A DNA stretch of 27,530 nucleotides from an uncultured Eubacteriales bacterium (lineage in GTDB: Bacteria > Bacillota > Clostridia > Oscillospirales > Acutalibacteraceae). Under the pieces are notes generated by a model. That model was given only the letters and a program-made list of their open reading frames with translations. It searched no databases and was not told where the DNA came from. The DNA is taken from the NCBI GenBank assembly GCA_900540235.1, contig UQEY01000025.1:1-27530 (forward strand), given 5' to 3'. Both the position numbers and the translations under genes were made by a program. Below, piece after piece: positions 1 to 6,906 of the stretch; position 1 is the stretch's first letter, and each line of letters opens with the position of its first letter.

Positions 1-51
1 GAGAGAAAAAATACAATGTGGCGTAGCCGTCAACCTATTATAAATTATAAT

Positions 52-870
52 TTATTTTAATATTCTCATCGCCCACAAATCGTTTATTTGAGAAGAAATA
101 TCGTCAAAGTCCCAAAGTTTATTTGAATTTTTGATACTGTTTGGGTCATTGATTTTTATTTTGCCGTCCTCTATTCCCGTCATGACGATAAAATGACCTT
201 TTGTTGTGAAGTCGCCGGGTCCCATTATGCAAACAACAGGGTTTCCGACTTCAAGATTTCTTAATACTCTTTGTTTATCGAGAGGGAGTTCGGTTGAATC
301 GATTCCGAGTTTCTCAGCGCCCTCACTCATCAGTGTCCAAAGCGAACCGCCGCCGTCAACGCAGTAGCCGTTATCTTTTGCCCAGTCAATCATATAATCG
401 GGTGAGTACTTGGTGTCTTGCAAAAGATAGACTGCAACCATTGAAAGGCAAGTAGGACCACAAGCTGTCAAGCCTGCAACATCGTCACCGTACATTTTGT
501 AGCCCCACCTGATATCCCACTGCATAAAAAGAGGAACACTGTCACAGTTTTTATATTCTTTCATATTCACCTTAAAATGCTCGTCTTTATAATTTGGATA
601 ATTAAGCACAAATTCTTTTGTTTCTTTATTTCTATCAAGCAATTCAATCAAACTTTGCGGATAATCGTCAAGAGTATATCCGTTATCATTCGCATAATTT
701 TCCACAATTTCCTCTGCACTCAAATCTTCGTCTTGCTCGCTTATTTGTCCGCTGCCCGAATAGTCGAGTGCGTCGTTTTTGAACACGCCTTGAAATGCTG
801 CAACTCCGACAACAACCAATACTATTATCATTACAAAACAAAGAAGCGATGTTATAAATCTGTTTTTCAT
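52..870 (-). CDS. Membrane-anchored C39-like (papain-fold) peptidase family protein
   Basis: An uncleaved signal anchor (about residues 8-28) is followed by an acidic linker and a C39_2-type papain-fold domain from about residue 112 to the end. The catalytic-type residues are visible: Cys137 in TACGPTC, His226 in KGHFIVMTG, and Asp242 in INDPNS, the usual Cys/His/Asp order. The domain should therefore sit outside the membrane and act as a peptidase or amidase-like enzyme; its substrate is unknown. It is the last gene after the VanR/VanS-like pair, 86 bp behind the kinase stop. Upstream DNA carries the same TAAGA direct-repeat element found before the regulator gene, so it is probably a regulon member. 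The ATG at 870 lies 10 bp after a GGGAGG ribosome site; an in-frame TTG at 873 is also possible. The family assignment is firm, the role is inferred. Confidence 0.85.
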   Translation of the reverse strand: MKNRFITSLLCFVMIIVLVVVGVAAFQGVFKNDALDYSGSGQISEQDEDLSAEEIVENYANDNGYTLDDYPQSLIELLDRNKETKEFVLNYPNYKDEHFKVNMKEYKNCDSVPLFMQWDIRWGYKMYGDDVAGLTACGPTCLSMVAVYLLQDTKYSPDYMIDWAKDNGYCVDGGGSLWTLMSEGAEKLGIDSTELPLDKQRVLRNLEVGNPVVCIMGPGDFTTKGHFIVMTGIEDGKIKINDPNSIKNSNKLWDFDDISSQINDLWAMRILK

Positions 871-876
871 CAAAAT

Positions 877-921
877 AAAACCTCCCTTTGACTTTTATAC
901 TATAAGCCATTAGGAGGTTTT
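877..921 (-). promoter_or_regulatory. Inverted repeat covering the ribosome site of the C39-like gene, with candidate -10
   Basis: Nine-base arms (877-885 and 913-921, AAAACCTCC/GGAGGTTTT) flank 27 bases, and the minus-strand 3' arm contains the gene's GGAGG ribosome site. In a transcript reading through from the kinase gene the hairpin would hide that site. A candidate -10 TATAGT lies at 899-904 inside the loop. Transcripts starting there would lack the 5' arm and be freely translated. Functional reading is inference. Confidence 0.45.
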
Positions 922-946
922 TTGCTTTAATATTAACTTTCAAAAT

Positions 947-963
947 TCTTACGATTTTCTTAA
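947..963 (-). promoter_or_regulatory. Candidate response-regulator box upstream of the C39-like gene
   Basis: On the minus strand the site reads TTAAGAAAATCGTAAGA: two TAAGA half-sites exactly 11 bp apart, overlapping the kinase stop codon. OmpR-family regulators typically bind direct repeats with this helical period. The identical 17 bases recur at 2817-2833 before the regulator gene. The far half-site lies 58 bp from the candidate -10 here and 47 bp there, a difference of one 11-bp step. Confidence 0.6.
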
Positions 964-2018
964 GATTCTGCATTAAGTGGCAAAGTAACGGTAAAAATTG
1001 TAAATTTATCATTACTTTGAGCCGTTATAGTTCCGCCGTGGCGCTCAACAATTTGCTTTGCAATAGCCAAACCTAAACCCGTACCGCCCGTCTTGCTCGT
1101 TCTTGAAGCATCGGCTCTGAAGAATTTTTCAAAAATCATATCAAGCTTTTCACTTGAAATTTTGTCACCCCGATTTATAAAAGTAACAACGGCGTTGCTG
1201 TCTTTGGTAAAAATATTTATTTCAATATTTGTACCCTCGTAGCAATAATTTGAAGCATTTCGCATCAAATTGTCAAACACTCTTGAAAGCTTGTCCGCAT
1301 CGCCGATAATATTCACTTTTTCTTCGGCGTGAACGGTGCAGGTTAAATTTTTTTCTTTAAGTACCGGGTAAAACTCCTCCGTCATTTGGCGAAGAAGCAT
1401 AACAAGGTCGATATGATTATTTTCAAGAGGAAATGATTGAAGATTAAATCTGGTAATATCGAAAAATTCGTTGATAAGCTGTTCAAGCCTATAAGCTTTG
1501 TCGAGCGTAATGCCCGTATATTTTGCCCTGTATGCGGTGCTTAAATCGGGGTTTTCGTCAAGCAAGCTGAGGTAGCCGATAATGGAAGTCAGCGGCGTTT
1601 TTAAATCATGAGCAAGGTAAACCACAAGGTCGTTTTTCCTCTGCTCCGCTTCATTTGCAACATATTCTTTATACTTGAGTTCTTTTTTTATTTTGCCTTC
1701 AACATCCTTGTGTCTTTTTGAAATTATGGAGGGAAGGCGTGGGCTTACATAATCGTCGTCAACTATTCCGTCAAGTGCATCGTATTCCCTGTCGAGAAGC
1801 CTTGCACAGCGAAGCATAAAAACTAATGTAATGATTAATATAACAACCACATTAATCGCTATAACAGTGCTAATATCATAAAAAGATTCGTTACCGGTTG
1901 CATTTTCAATAAACATCAAATACCAGCCGGAAAATACCCAAACGGGAATTGAAAATATAATCAGGCAAATTATGTACCTTATTAAAACTCTTGTAAAAAT
2001 TTTTTTATTTCTTTTCAA
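960..2018 (-). CDS. VanS-like sensor histidine kinase
   Basis: This 352-residue kinase has two membrane helices (about 12-37 and 51-70) with only a short outside loop between them. It then has a HisKA domain with phospho-acceptor His137 in YLAHDLKTPLTSIIGYL, and a HATPase domain with the N-box near 250-257 and the GGTGLGLAIA glycine box at 311-320. The HisKA sequence through YTGITLDKAYRLEQLINEFF is characteristic of VanS-type kinases. It should phosphorylate the adjacent regulator in response to a cell-envelope signal. The start is TTG at 2018, 14 bp inside the end of the regulator gene and preceded by AGGA, implying translational coupling. No vanG/vanT/vanXY resistance gene is nearby, so a glycopeptide-resistance role should not be assumed. 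Confidence 0.9.
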   Translation of the reverse strand: MKRNKKIFTRVLIRYIICLIIFSIPVWVFSGWYLMFIENATGNESFYDISTVIAINVVVILIITLVFMLRCARLLDREYDALDGIVDDDYVSPRLPSIISKRHKDVEGKIKKELKYKEYVANEAEQRKNDLVVYLAHDLKTPLTSIIGYLSLLDENPDLSTAYRAKYTGITLDKAYRLEQLINEFFDITRFNLQSFPLENNHIDLVMLLRQMTEEFYPVLKEKNLTCTVHAEEKVNIIGDADKLSRVFDNLMRNASNYCYEGTNIEINIFTKDSNAVVTFINRGDKISSEKLDMIFEKFFRADASRTSKTGGTGLGLAIAKQIVERHGGTITAQSNDKFTIFTVTLPLNAES

Positions 2019-2703
2019 TCTTGTATCCTACTCCCCAAACCGTTTTAATAAACTTAGGGTTTCTTGACGGTTCGTTAAGCTTTTCCCTAATTCTTCTTAT
2101 ATGTACCATAACGGTATTGTTGCTGTCAAGGTACTTTTCGTTCCAAATCTTTTCAAAAATTTCTTCTGTTGAAACCACTTTGCCTGCATTTTTGCAAAGA
2201 AGCCAAAGGATATTAAACTCGGTCGGAGTAAGCTGTACCGGCTTTTCATAAAGAGTACACTCGTGCGTTTCGTGGTTAACAATCAAACCTGCGCTGTCAA
2301 ATATCTCCTTGTTTTCAGCCTGACTTTGCGAGCCGTTATAAAAAGTATATCTTCTTAGCTGAGCCTTAACTCTTGAAACCATTTCAAGCGGGTTAAACGG
2401 CTTTGTGATATAATCGTCGGCACCGAGTGAAAGACCGATTATTTTGTCGTTATCCTCCACCTTTGCCGTAAGCATAATGACGGGAAAATTATACCCATTC
2501 TCCCTTATTTTTCGCAAAACGGTAAAACCGTCCGTGTCGGGCAGCATAACATCAAGCAGCGCTAAATCAATATGCTCGCCAAAAACACATTGAAGCGCAG
2601 ATTTTGAATCGTAAAACTTAAAAATATTATAACCCTCGTTTTTTAAAAACAGTTCAACAAGGTCTGCAATCTCAGCCTCGTCATCAAGCACAAGTATGTT
2701 CAT
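2005..2703 (-). CDS. VanR-like OmpR-family response regulator
   Basis: A 232-residue two-domain regulator. The receiver domain (1-120) has the acidic pocket LVLDDE, phospho-acceptor Asp51 in ALLDVMLPDTDG, the conserved Thr79, and Lys101 in DDYITKPFNPLE. The C-terminal winged-helix domain (about 135-230) includes PVQLTPTEFNILWLL and ends in KTVWGVGYKIEKK, as in the OmpR/PhoB family and close to VanR types. It is first in a unit with the VanS-like kinase and the C39-like gene. It probably controls its own promoter and that of the C39-like gene through the shared TAAGA repeats. The ATG at 2703 follows an AGAGGA ribosome site. Confidence 0.92.
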   Translation of the reverse strand: MNILVLDDEAEIADLVELFLKNEGYNIFKFYDSKSALQCVFGEHIDLALLDVMLPDTDGFTVLRKIRENGYNFPVIMLTAKVEDNDKIIGLSLGADDYITKPFNPLEMVSRVKAQLRRYTFYNGSQSQAENKEIFDSAGLIVNHETHECTLYEKPVQLTPTEFNILWLLCKNAGKVVSTEEIFEKIWNEKYLDSNNTVMVHIRRIREKLNEPSRNPKFIKTVWGVGYKIEKK

Positions 2704-2728
2704 TTTTTCCTCTTTACTCTTGTATTCA

Positions 2729-2745
2729 GGCGAACACAGTTCGCC
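2729..2745. repeat. Dispersed short palindrome, copy 1
   Basis: Perfect GGCGAAC-aca-GTTCGCC hairpin followed by CCTACGG. The 24 bases 2729-2752 are the exact reverse complement of 9588-9611. It lies in the leader of the VanR-like gene. Confidence 0.7.
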
Positions 2746-2779
2746 CCTACGGCAGTTTTATCTACTTCTTATTTTGATA

Positions 2780-2833
2780 ATTATATTACAATAATTCAAA
2801 ATTAATTTAAAGCATATCTTACGATTTTCTTAA
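2780..2833 (-). promoter_or_regulatory. Promoter and candidate operator of the VanR-like operon
   Basis: A consensus minus-strand TATAAT lies at 2780-2785 with no recognisable -35, as expected for an activator-dependent promoter. Upstream, at 2817-2833, is the TTAAGAAAATCGTAAGA element with two TAAGA half-sites 11 bp apart. The pattern continues weakly toward the -10 at the same 11-bp step (TTAAA, TTGAA). An identical element precedes the C39-like gene. Binding by the VanR-like regulator is inferred. Confidence 0.6.
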
Positions 2834-2836
2834 TAT

Positions 2837-4498
2837 TTAATCAAAAAGATAAACTCTTGTTTCATAAGGACGAAGTTTGAAACCGTTTTGCTGAACAAAA
2901 TTGTTTTCATAATTGCACAAAATCGGTGTGCCTTTATCAAGGTCAAAACCCTTCGGCGCTTCAAACGGCACACGCTCAGGCGAAAATGAATTTATCACAA
3001 GCATACTCTTGCCGTTATAGCAACGGGAATAAACATAAAGCTTGTCGGAATTTTTATAATATTCCTTATAGTCGCCCCATTTTGCAACCTCGTTTTCTTT
3101 CTTAAATTTGATAAGCTTTTTGTAATGGTTATAAATTGAATTTGGGTCTGCCATTTCAGCTTTTGCATTGATTTGCTTATAGTTTTTGTTAACAGGAAAC
3201 CACGGTGTACCGGTAGTAAAGCCTGCATTTTTGCTGTCATCCCACTGAACCGGCGTACGGGAATTATCACGGGTAGACTTAACCGCAAATTCAAATGCCT
3301 TTTTCTTATTCATATGGAGTTTGTTTATCGCAACTTCATAATTATTTTTAACAAAACAGTCAACATAATCGTCAATCGAATCAAGGCGGGTATTGAGCAT
3401 ACCGAGTTCCTGACCTTGATAAACAAACGGTGTACCCTGCTGGAGCATATACATATTTGCAAGCATTTTGCCCGATTCAACCCTGTATTTTTCACTGCCG
3501 TAACGGCTGATAATTCTCGGGTGGTCGTGATTTTCAATATAAAGAGTGTTCCACGCTCTGCCGTTTAATTTATTTTGCCAATTTGTAAACGCCTTTTTCA
3601 TTTCTTTAAGCTTAAATTTTGTTTGAAGAAAGTCAATAAGAAAAGCATCGGCTTCAATATGTTGAAAATGAAACATCATATCAAGTTCTTTTTTCTTTTC
3701 GTCAACATATTTGAGCGCATTATCAGGCGTCATCATCGGCGCTTCACCAACTGTAAAGCAGTCGTATTTATCCGTAACTTCTCTGTATTCATCAAGATAT
3801 TTATGAATATTCGGACCGTCCATATAATGCTCAATTCCGCAACCGATAGGAAGCGGTATACCGTTTGGCAGACCCTTGCGCTTAGAGATAAATGTTATAA
3901 CATCTTCTCTAAAACCGTCAACACCCATATCAAGCCAAAACTTCATTATATCTTTAACTTCCTGCCTTACCTTTGGGTTATCGTGATTAAGGTCGGGTTG
4001 TTTTTTCGCAAAAACATGAAGGTAGTATTCGCCGCTTTTTTCATCCTTTTCCCAAGCCTTACCCTCAAAGCAGGAAAGCCAGTTGTTTGGAGGAAGTTTT
4101 CCGCCGAGCCTGCCTTTTCGCCAAAAATAGTAGTCGTGATAAGGCGATGACGGGTCTTTTGATTTTATAAACCATTCGTGCTCGTCAGAAGTGTGGTTAA
4201 CGACAAGGTCCATAATAACTTTCATTCCACGCTGATGTGCTCCGTCAAGCACCTGCTTAAACAAATCAAGGTTGCCGTACTCCTTGTGTATGTCACGATA
4301 GTCTGCAATATCATAGCCGAAATCTGCATTAGGTGACGGGTAAAGCGGTGAAAACCAAATGCAGTTTATTCCCAAATCTTGAAGATAATCAAGCTTTGAA
4401 AGCACACCCTCAAGATCGCCGATACCGTCGCCGTTTCCGTCACAAAATGAGCGTGGCCAAATTTGATAAACAACTAATTCTTTATACCATTCTTTCAT
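2837..4498 (-). CDS. malL: GH13 oligo-1,6-glucosidase / alpha-glucosidase
   Basis: A 553-residue cytoplasmic glycoside hydrolase of the GH13_31 type, without a signal peptide. It has the N-terminal calcium-site motif DGNGDGIGD (20-28), the MDLVVNHTSDEH region, nucleophile Asp199 in GFREDVITF, acid/base Glu252 in TVGEAP, and Asp325 in ENHDHPR, followed by a C-terminal beta domain. These positions nearly match the classic Bacillus oligo-1,6-glucosidase. The residue after the nucleophile is Val200; in this subfamily Val favours alpha-1,6 bonds while Thr favours alpha-1,4, so isomalto-oligosaccharides are the likely substrates. Trehalose-6-phosphate hydrolase is a less likely alternative. It is transcribed alone, with a terminator behind the upstream aro gene and an operator-like inverted repeat over its promoter. 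Confidence 0.92.
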   Translation of the reverse strand: MKEWYKELVVYQIWPRSFCDGNGDGIGDLEGVLSKLDYLQDLGINCIWFSPLYPSPNADFGYDIADYRDIHKEYGNLDLFKQVLDGAHQRGMKVIMDLVVNHTSDEHEWFIKSKDPSSPYHDYYFWRKGRLGGKLPPNNWLSCFEGKAWEKDEKSGEYYLHVFAKKQPDLNHDNPKVRQEVKDIMKFWLDMGVDGFREDVITFISKRKGLPNGIPLPIGCGIEHYMDGPNIHKYLDEYREVTDKYDCFTVGEAPMMTPDNALKYVDEKKKELDMMFHFQHIEADAFLIDFLQTKFKLKEMKKAFTNWQNKLNGRAWNTLYIENHDHPRIISRYGSEKYRVESGKMLANMYMLQQGTPFVYQGQELGMLNTRLDSIDDYVDCFVKNNYEVAINKLHMNKKKAFEFAVKSTRDNSRTPVQWDDSKNAGFTTGTPWFPVNKNYKQINAKAEMADPNSIYNHYKKLIKFKKENEVAKWGDYKEYYKNSDKLYVYSRCYNGKSMLVINSFSPERVPFEAPKGFDLDKGTPILCNYENNFVQQNGFKLRPYETRVYLFD

Positions 4499-4529
4499 AA
4501 TAACATTACCCCCTAAACTAATAAAAAAG

Positions 4530-4554
4530 ATTATAAAACCACTGATTTTATAAT
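4530..4554 (-). promoter_or_regulatory. Operator-like inverted repeat over the GH13 promoter
   Basis: Perfect 9-bp arms ATTATAAAA / TTTTATAAT (4530-4538 and 4546-4554) are separated by 7 bp. The minus-strand TATAAT inside it serves as a probable -10; the -35 is poor. A bound repressor would block the promoter. The repeat is AT-only, so part of the symmetry could be chance. Confidence 0.4.
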
Positions 4555-4591
4555 AGCATAAAAAGAAAAAATAGTAAAGCGGACAAAAATA

Positions 4592-4614
4592 AAAGGTGCC
4601 AAAACGACACCTTT
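4592..4614 (-). terminator. Terminator after the DAHP synthase gene
   Basis: AAAGGTG/CACCTTT stem with a 9-base loop, 28 bp downstream of the gene's stop. On the minus strand it is followed by a T-rich run (TTTTATTTTT). Confidence 0.75.
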
Positions 4615-4642
4615 ATTTTCTATATTTAATTATATTATAATA

Positions 4643-5683
4643 TTATAACTGGTCGGCGATTGTATAAATCATTTCCTTTGTCTTTTCCCAGCCGAGGCAA
4701 GGGTCAGTAATTGACTTACCGTATACACCGTCTTCAACTTTTTGGTTGCCGTCTTCAATATAAGATTCAACCATAAAGCCTTTAACCATCTGCTTAACAT
4801 CGTCACTGTGACGCATTGAGTGAAGAACTTCGTTTGCAATTCTTACCTGCTCAAGATACTTTTTTCCCGAGTTTGAATGGTTAGTATCAACGATAACTGC
4901 AGGGTTCTTGTATTCGCCTGTGCAATATGCGTCATAAAGCTTTCTGAGGTCTTCATAATGGTAGTTTGCATGGTTGTTGCCGTGCTTGCTTACACTGCCT
5001 CTGAGAATTGCATGAGCAAGTTCATTACCCTTTGATTCAACTTCCCAACCTCTGTAAAGGAAAGTGTGGTCACCCTGAGCAGCTTTGATAGAATTGAGCA
5101 TAATTGAAAGGTCACCGCTTGTCGGGTTCTTCATACCTACAGGAATATCAAGACCTGAAGATACGAGCCTATGCTCCTGATTTTCAACAGACCTTGCGCC
5201 GACTGCAACATAAGAGAGAAGGTCTGACAAATATCTGTGATTTTCAGGGTAAAGCATTTCATCTGCGCAGGTTAAACCTGTTTGTTCAATAGCGTCCTTA
5301 TGAAGCGAACGAATAGCCTTGATGCCCTCAAGCATATCAGGCTTCTTGTCAGGGTCAGGCTGATGAAGCATACCTTTGTAACCTGCGCCTGTAGTTCTCG
5401 GCTTACCGGTATAAATACGAGGAATTATAAGAATTTTATCCTCAACATCGGTTTGAAGCACTGCAAGACGATGAATATAGTCGAGCACAGCGTCGTGCCT
5501 GTCAGCAGAACAAGGACCTATAATAAGCAAAAATTTATCGCTTTCACCCTTGAATACTTTAGCAATTTCGGCATCTCTTTTAGCCTTTACTTCTTCAGCT
5601 TCCTTTGAAAGAGGCATTTCTTTTTTTATTTCCTGCGGTACAGGAAGCTTTCTTTTAAAATTTGTGTTGGTCATATTATCCAT
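4643..5683 (-). CDS. aroF: 3-deoxy-7-phosphoheptulonate (DAHP) synthase, class I
   Basis: This enzyme condenses phosphoenolpyruvate with erythrose 4-phosphate, the first step of the shikimate pathway to aromatic amino acids. The 346-residue length and sequence match the AroF/G/H type of E. coli. Metal ligands are recognisable: Cys58 in IIGPCSADRHD, His269 in DTNHSNSGKKY, Glu306 in FMVESYIEDGNQ and Asp327 in KSITDPCLGW. KPRTTGAGYKG (94-104) is the substrate-binding stretch. The N-terminal extension present here is the part that carries feedback control in relatives; which amino acid inhibits this copy cannot be read from the sequence. The ATG at 5683 follows GGAGGG. The gene stands alone, served by two tandem near-consensus promoters, with no other shikimate gene nearby. 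Confidence 0.95.
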   Translation of the reverse strand: MDNMTNTNFKRKLPVPQEIKKEMPLSKEAEEVKAKRDAEIAKVFKGESDKFLLIIGPCSADRHDAVLDYIHRLAVLQTDVEDKILIIPRIYTGKPRTTGAGYKGMLHQPDPDKKPDMLEGIKAIRSLHKDAIEQTGLTCADEMLYPENHRYLSDLLSYVAVGARSVENQEHRLVSSGLDIPVGMKNPTSGDLSIMLNSIKAAQGDHTFLYRGWEVESKGNELAHAILRGSVSKHGNNHANYHYEDLRKLYDAYCTGEYKNPAVIVDTNHSNSGKKYLEQVRIANEVLHSMRHSDDVKQMVKGFMVESYIEDGNQKVEDGVYGKSITDPCLGWEKTKEMIYTIADQL

Positions 5684-5707
5684 AATTTTGCCCTCCGTTT
5701 ATATACT

Positions 5708-5735
5708 ATTATAGTAGCAACATTTCACTTGTCAA
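5708..5735 (-). promoter_or_regulatory. Proximal aro promoter
   Basis: Minus-strand TTGACA (5730-5735), 16-bp spacer, TATAAT (5708-5713): both hexamers are perfect. The predicted transcript starts about 18 bp before the coding sequence. Confidence 0.75.
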
Positions 5736-5741
5736 TTTAGC

Positions 5742-5767
5742 ACTTAAAAGCTTTAACACTTTTAAGT
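5742..5767. promoter_or_regulatory. Inverted repeat between the two aro promoters
   Basis: Perfect 9-bp arms ACTTAAAAG / CTTTTAAGT (5742-5750, 5759-5767) separated by 8 bp. It lies just upstream of the proximal -35 and within the transcript of the distal promoter. It is a plausible operator for control by aromatic amino acids, but no known motif was matched. Confidence 0.4.
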
Positions 5768-5786
5768 TCTAAAGTATTATGCTTGA

Positions 5787-5815
5787 ATTATAGCAAAACA
5801 AAATCACTTTGTCAA
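5787..5815 (-). promoter_or_regulatory. Distal aro promoter
   Basis: Minus-strand TTGACA (5810-5815), 17-bp spacer, TATAAT (5787-5792): a perfect consensus promoter 79 bp upstream of the proximal one. Confidence 0.7.
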
Positions 5816-5995
5816 TAGCAAAAATAAATAAATCGTCCTTTAGTTTTTACAAAGAATTACTTGCAGTCATAAATATAATTTCTCAAATTTCTATAAACAT
5901 AATGCACAAAGCAGTATAATATATTTTATTTACTAAATCAAGTTAATGAAACACACATTAGATGACTTTAAAAAGCAAATTAAAAAAGCCTTTAC

Positions 5996-6028
5996 AAAAG
6001 CAACTATGGGCAACTGTAGTTGCTTTTT
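5996..6028 (+). terminator. Intrinsic-terminator-like hairpin before the GNAT gene
   Basis: Perfect 11-bp stem AAAAGCAACTA / TAGTTGCTTTT with a 10-base loop, followed on the plus strand by T-rich DNA. No plus-strand gene precedes it. The rest of the 379-bp gap 5684-6062 holds only the aro promoters and AT-rich DNA without a coding signal. A weak TATAAT at 5915-5920 could give a roughly 100-nt transcript ending here. Confidence 0.5.
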
Positions 6029-6047
6029 GCTTTATTTATGATATAAT
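6020..6047 (+). promoter_or_regulatory. Promoter of the GNAT gene
   Basis: TTGCTT (6020-6025), 16-bp spacer, extended -10 TGATATAAT (6039-6047). The -35 lies in the 3' arm of the preceding hairpin. The leader would be only about 9 nt. Confidence 0.6.
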
Positions 6048-6062
6048 AGTCTTGGTGATTAA

Positions 6063-6614
6063 ATGCTTAAACTTGTAAATTTAAAACAAAACAAAAGATA
6101 CATTCAAAACGCAAAAGAGCTTTACAATTCTGCTTTCCCTCCTGCCGAGCGTATGCCGTTTAACCTTTTGATGGCAAAAGCAAAGGGCAGCAATGTCACT
6201 TTCTGGGCAGTTATTGATGAGGATAAATTTAAAGGCTTAACCTACACTGTTTGGCATAACGACATTGTGTTTATCTTTTACCTTGCCGTGGCTGAAAGTG
6301 AGCGTGGAAACGGTATCGGCACAAAGATTTTGAATCTTATTAAAGAACAGTTTTTGAACTGCCGTCTTGTGCTTAATATTGAAGCGCTTGACGAAAGCAG
6401 CGACAACAACGACGAGCGTATCCGCCGCCGTGAATTTTATGTTAAAAACGGTTTCTTCGGCGCAGGATATAATGTTAGGGAATACAGCGTAACTTATGAA
6501 AATATGTGCTTTTCCCCTGACGGCAGAGCAGTTACAAAAGATGAATATTTTAAGCTTATTGAAGCTTTTTGCGGAAAATTAATTTATTTCTTTTATAAAA
6601 AAATGAGCAAGTAA
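6063..6614 (+). CDS. GNAT-family N-acetyltransferase
   Basis: A 183-residue protein with the GNAT fold. The acetyl-CoA pyrophosphate-binding loop is ERGNGIGTKIL (about residues 80-90), after the strand VFIFYLAVAES; a late FYVKNGFFGAGY segment matches the family's final motif. It should transfer an acetyl group to an amine, but the substrate cannot be predicted. It is a single-gene plus-strand unit between divergent aro and the 5S gene. Its stop codon lies 2 bp before the -35 of the 5S promoter. The ATG follows GGTGAT. Confidence 0.85.
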   Translation: MLKLVNLKQNKRYIQNAKELYNSAFPPAERMPFNLLMAKAKGSNVTFWAVIDEDKFKGLTYTVWHNDIVFIFYLAVAESERGNGIGTKILNLIKEQFLNCRLVLNIEALDESSDNNDERIRRREFYVKNGFFGAGYNVREYSVTYENMCFSPDGRAVTKDEYFKLIEAFCGKLIYFFYKKMSK

Positions 6615-6616
6615 TG

Positions 6617-6645
6617 TTGACAACAAAGTGATGTTATGTTAATAT
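6617..6645 (+). promoter_or_regulatory. Promoter of the 5S rRNA gene
   Basis: TTGACA (6617-6622), 17-bp spacer, TAATAT (6640-6645), putting the transcript start only a few bases before the mature 5S 5' end. It starts 2 bp after the GNAT stop codon. Confidence 0.65.
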
Positions 6646-6655
6646 ACTGCTTGCA

Positions 6656-6770
6656 GTCGGTGTCGATTACACTGAGGGTCCACCCGTTCCCATCCCGAAC
6701 ACGGTAGTTAAGCTCATCTGTGCCGAAAATACTCGGAGGGCAGCCTCCCGGAAAAATAGGTGATGCCGAC
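6656..6770 (+). rRNA. rrf: 5S ribosomal RNA (solitary copy)
   Basis: The conserved 5S core CCCGAACACGGTAGTTAAGC (from 6694) is present, and the terminal helix closes fully: GTCGGTGTC (6656-6664) pairs with GATGCCGAC (6762-6770), including two G-U pairs. The length of 115 nt is normal. No 16S, 23S or tRNA gene accompanies it. It has its own promoter and is followed at once by an intrinsic terminator, so it is an independent 5S unit. Exact mature ends may differ by a base or two. Confidence 0.95.
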
Positions 6771-6774
6771 ATTA

Positions 6775-6812
6775 AAAACCATCTACTGAAATGTAGGTGG
6801 TTTTCTTTTTTT
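6775..6812 (+). terminator. Terminator of the 5S gene (copy A)
   Basis: 12-bp stem AAAACCATCTAC / GTAGGTGGTTTT (one G-U pair), loop TGAAAT, then a T-rich run. It starts 5 bp after the 5S 3' end. A near-copy lies 86 bp further on. Confidence 0.85.
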
Positions 6813-6857
6813 ACTATTTTTTCTTTTCCGGTCGGACCGCAGGGTGGTAACAACATT

Positions 6858-6892
6858 AAAAAAACCATCTACTGAAAAGTAGGTGGTTTTTT
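6858..6892. terminator. Second, nearly identical terminator (copy B)
   Basis: Same stem as copy A with loop TGAAAA. A-runs on the left and T-runs on the right make it usable in both directions, so it probably ends the flavodiiron transcript on the minus strand. The bases before it (GGTGGTAACAACATTAAAA) resemble the 5S 3' end before copy A, suggesting a duplicated and decayed 5S tail. Confidence 0.75.
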
Positions 6893-6906
6893 ATGTCATA
6901 TAGTAA

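Noticed and set aside
1..51. Possible terminator after the C39-like gene
   Set aside because: Only AT-rich partial symmetry is visible, without a GC-containing stem or clear T-run.
52..2703. A glycopeptide-resistance (van) cluster
   Set aside because: Only regulator- and kinase-like genes are present; no D-Ala-D-Ser ligase, racemase or dipeptidase gene is seen.
3173..4150. Plus-strand open frames across the GH13 gene
   Set aside because: They are mirror frames of a well-conserved minus-strand enzyme with all catalytic residues.
6593..6868. Minus-strand open frame of 91 codons across the 5S region
   Set aside because: It lies antisense to the 5S rRNA and its terminator, with no protein family resemblance and no ribosome site.
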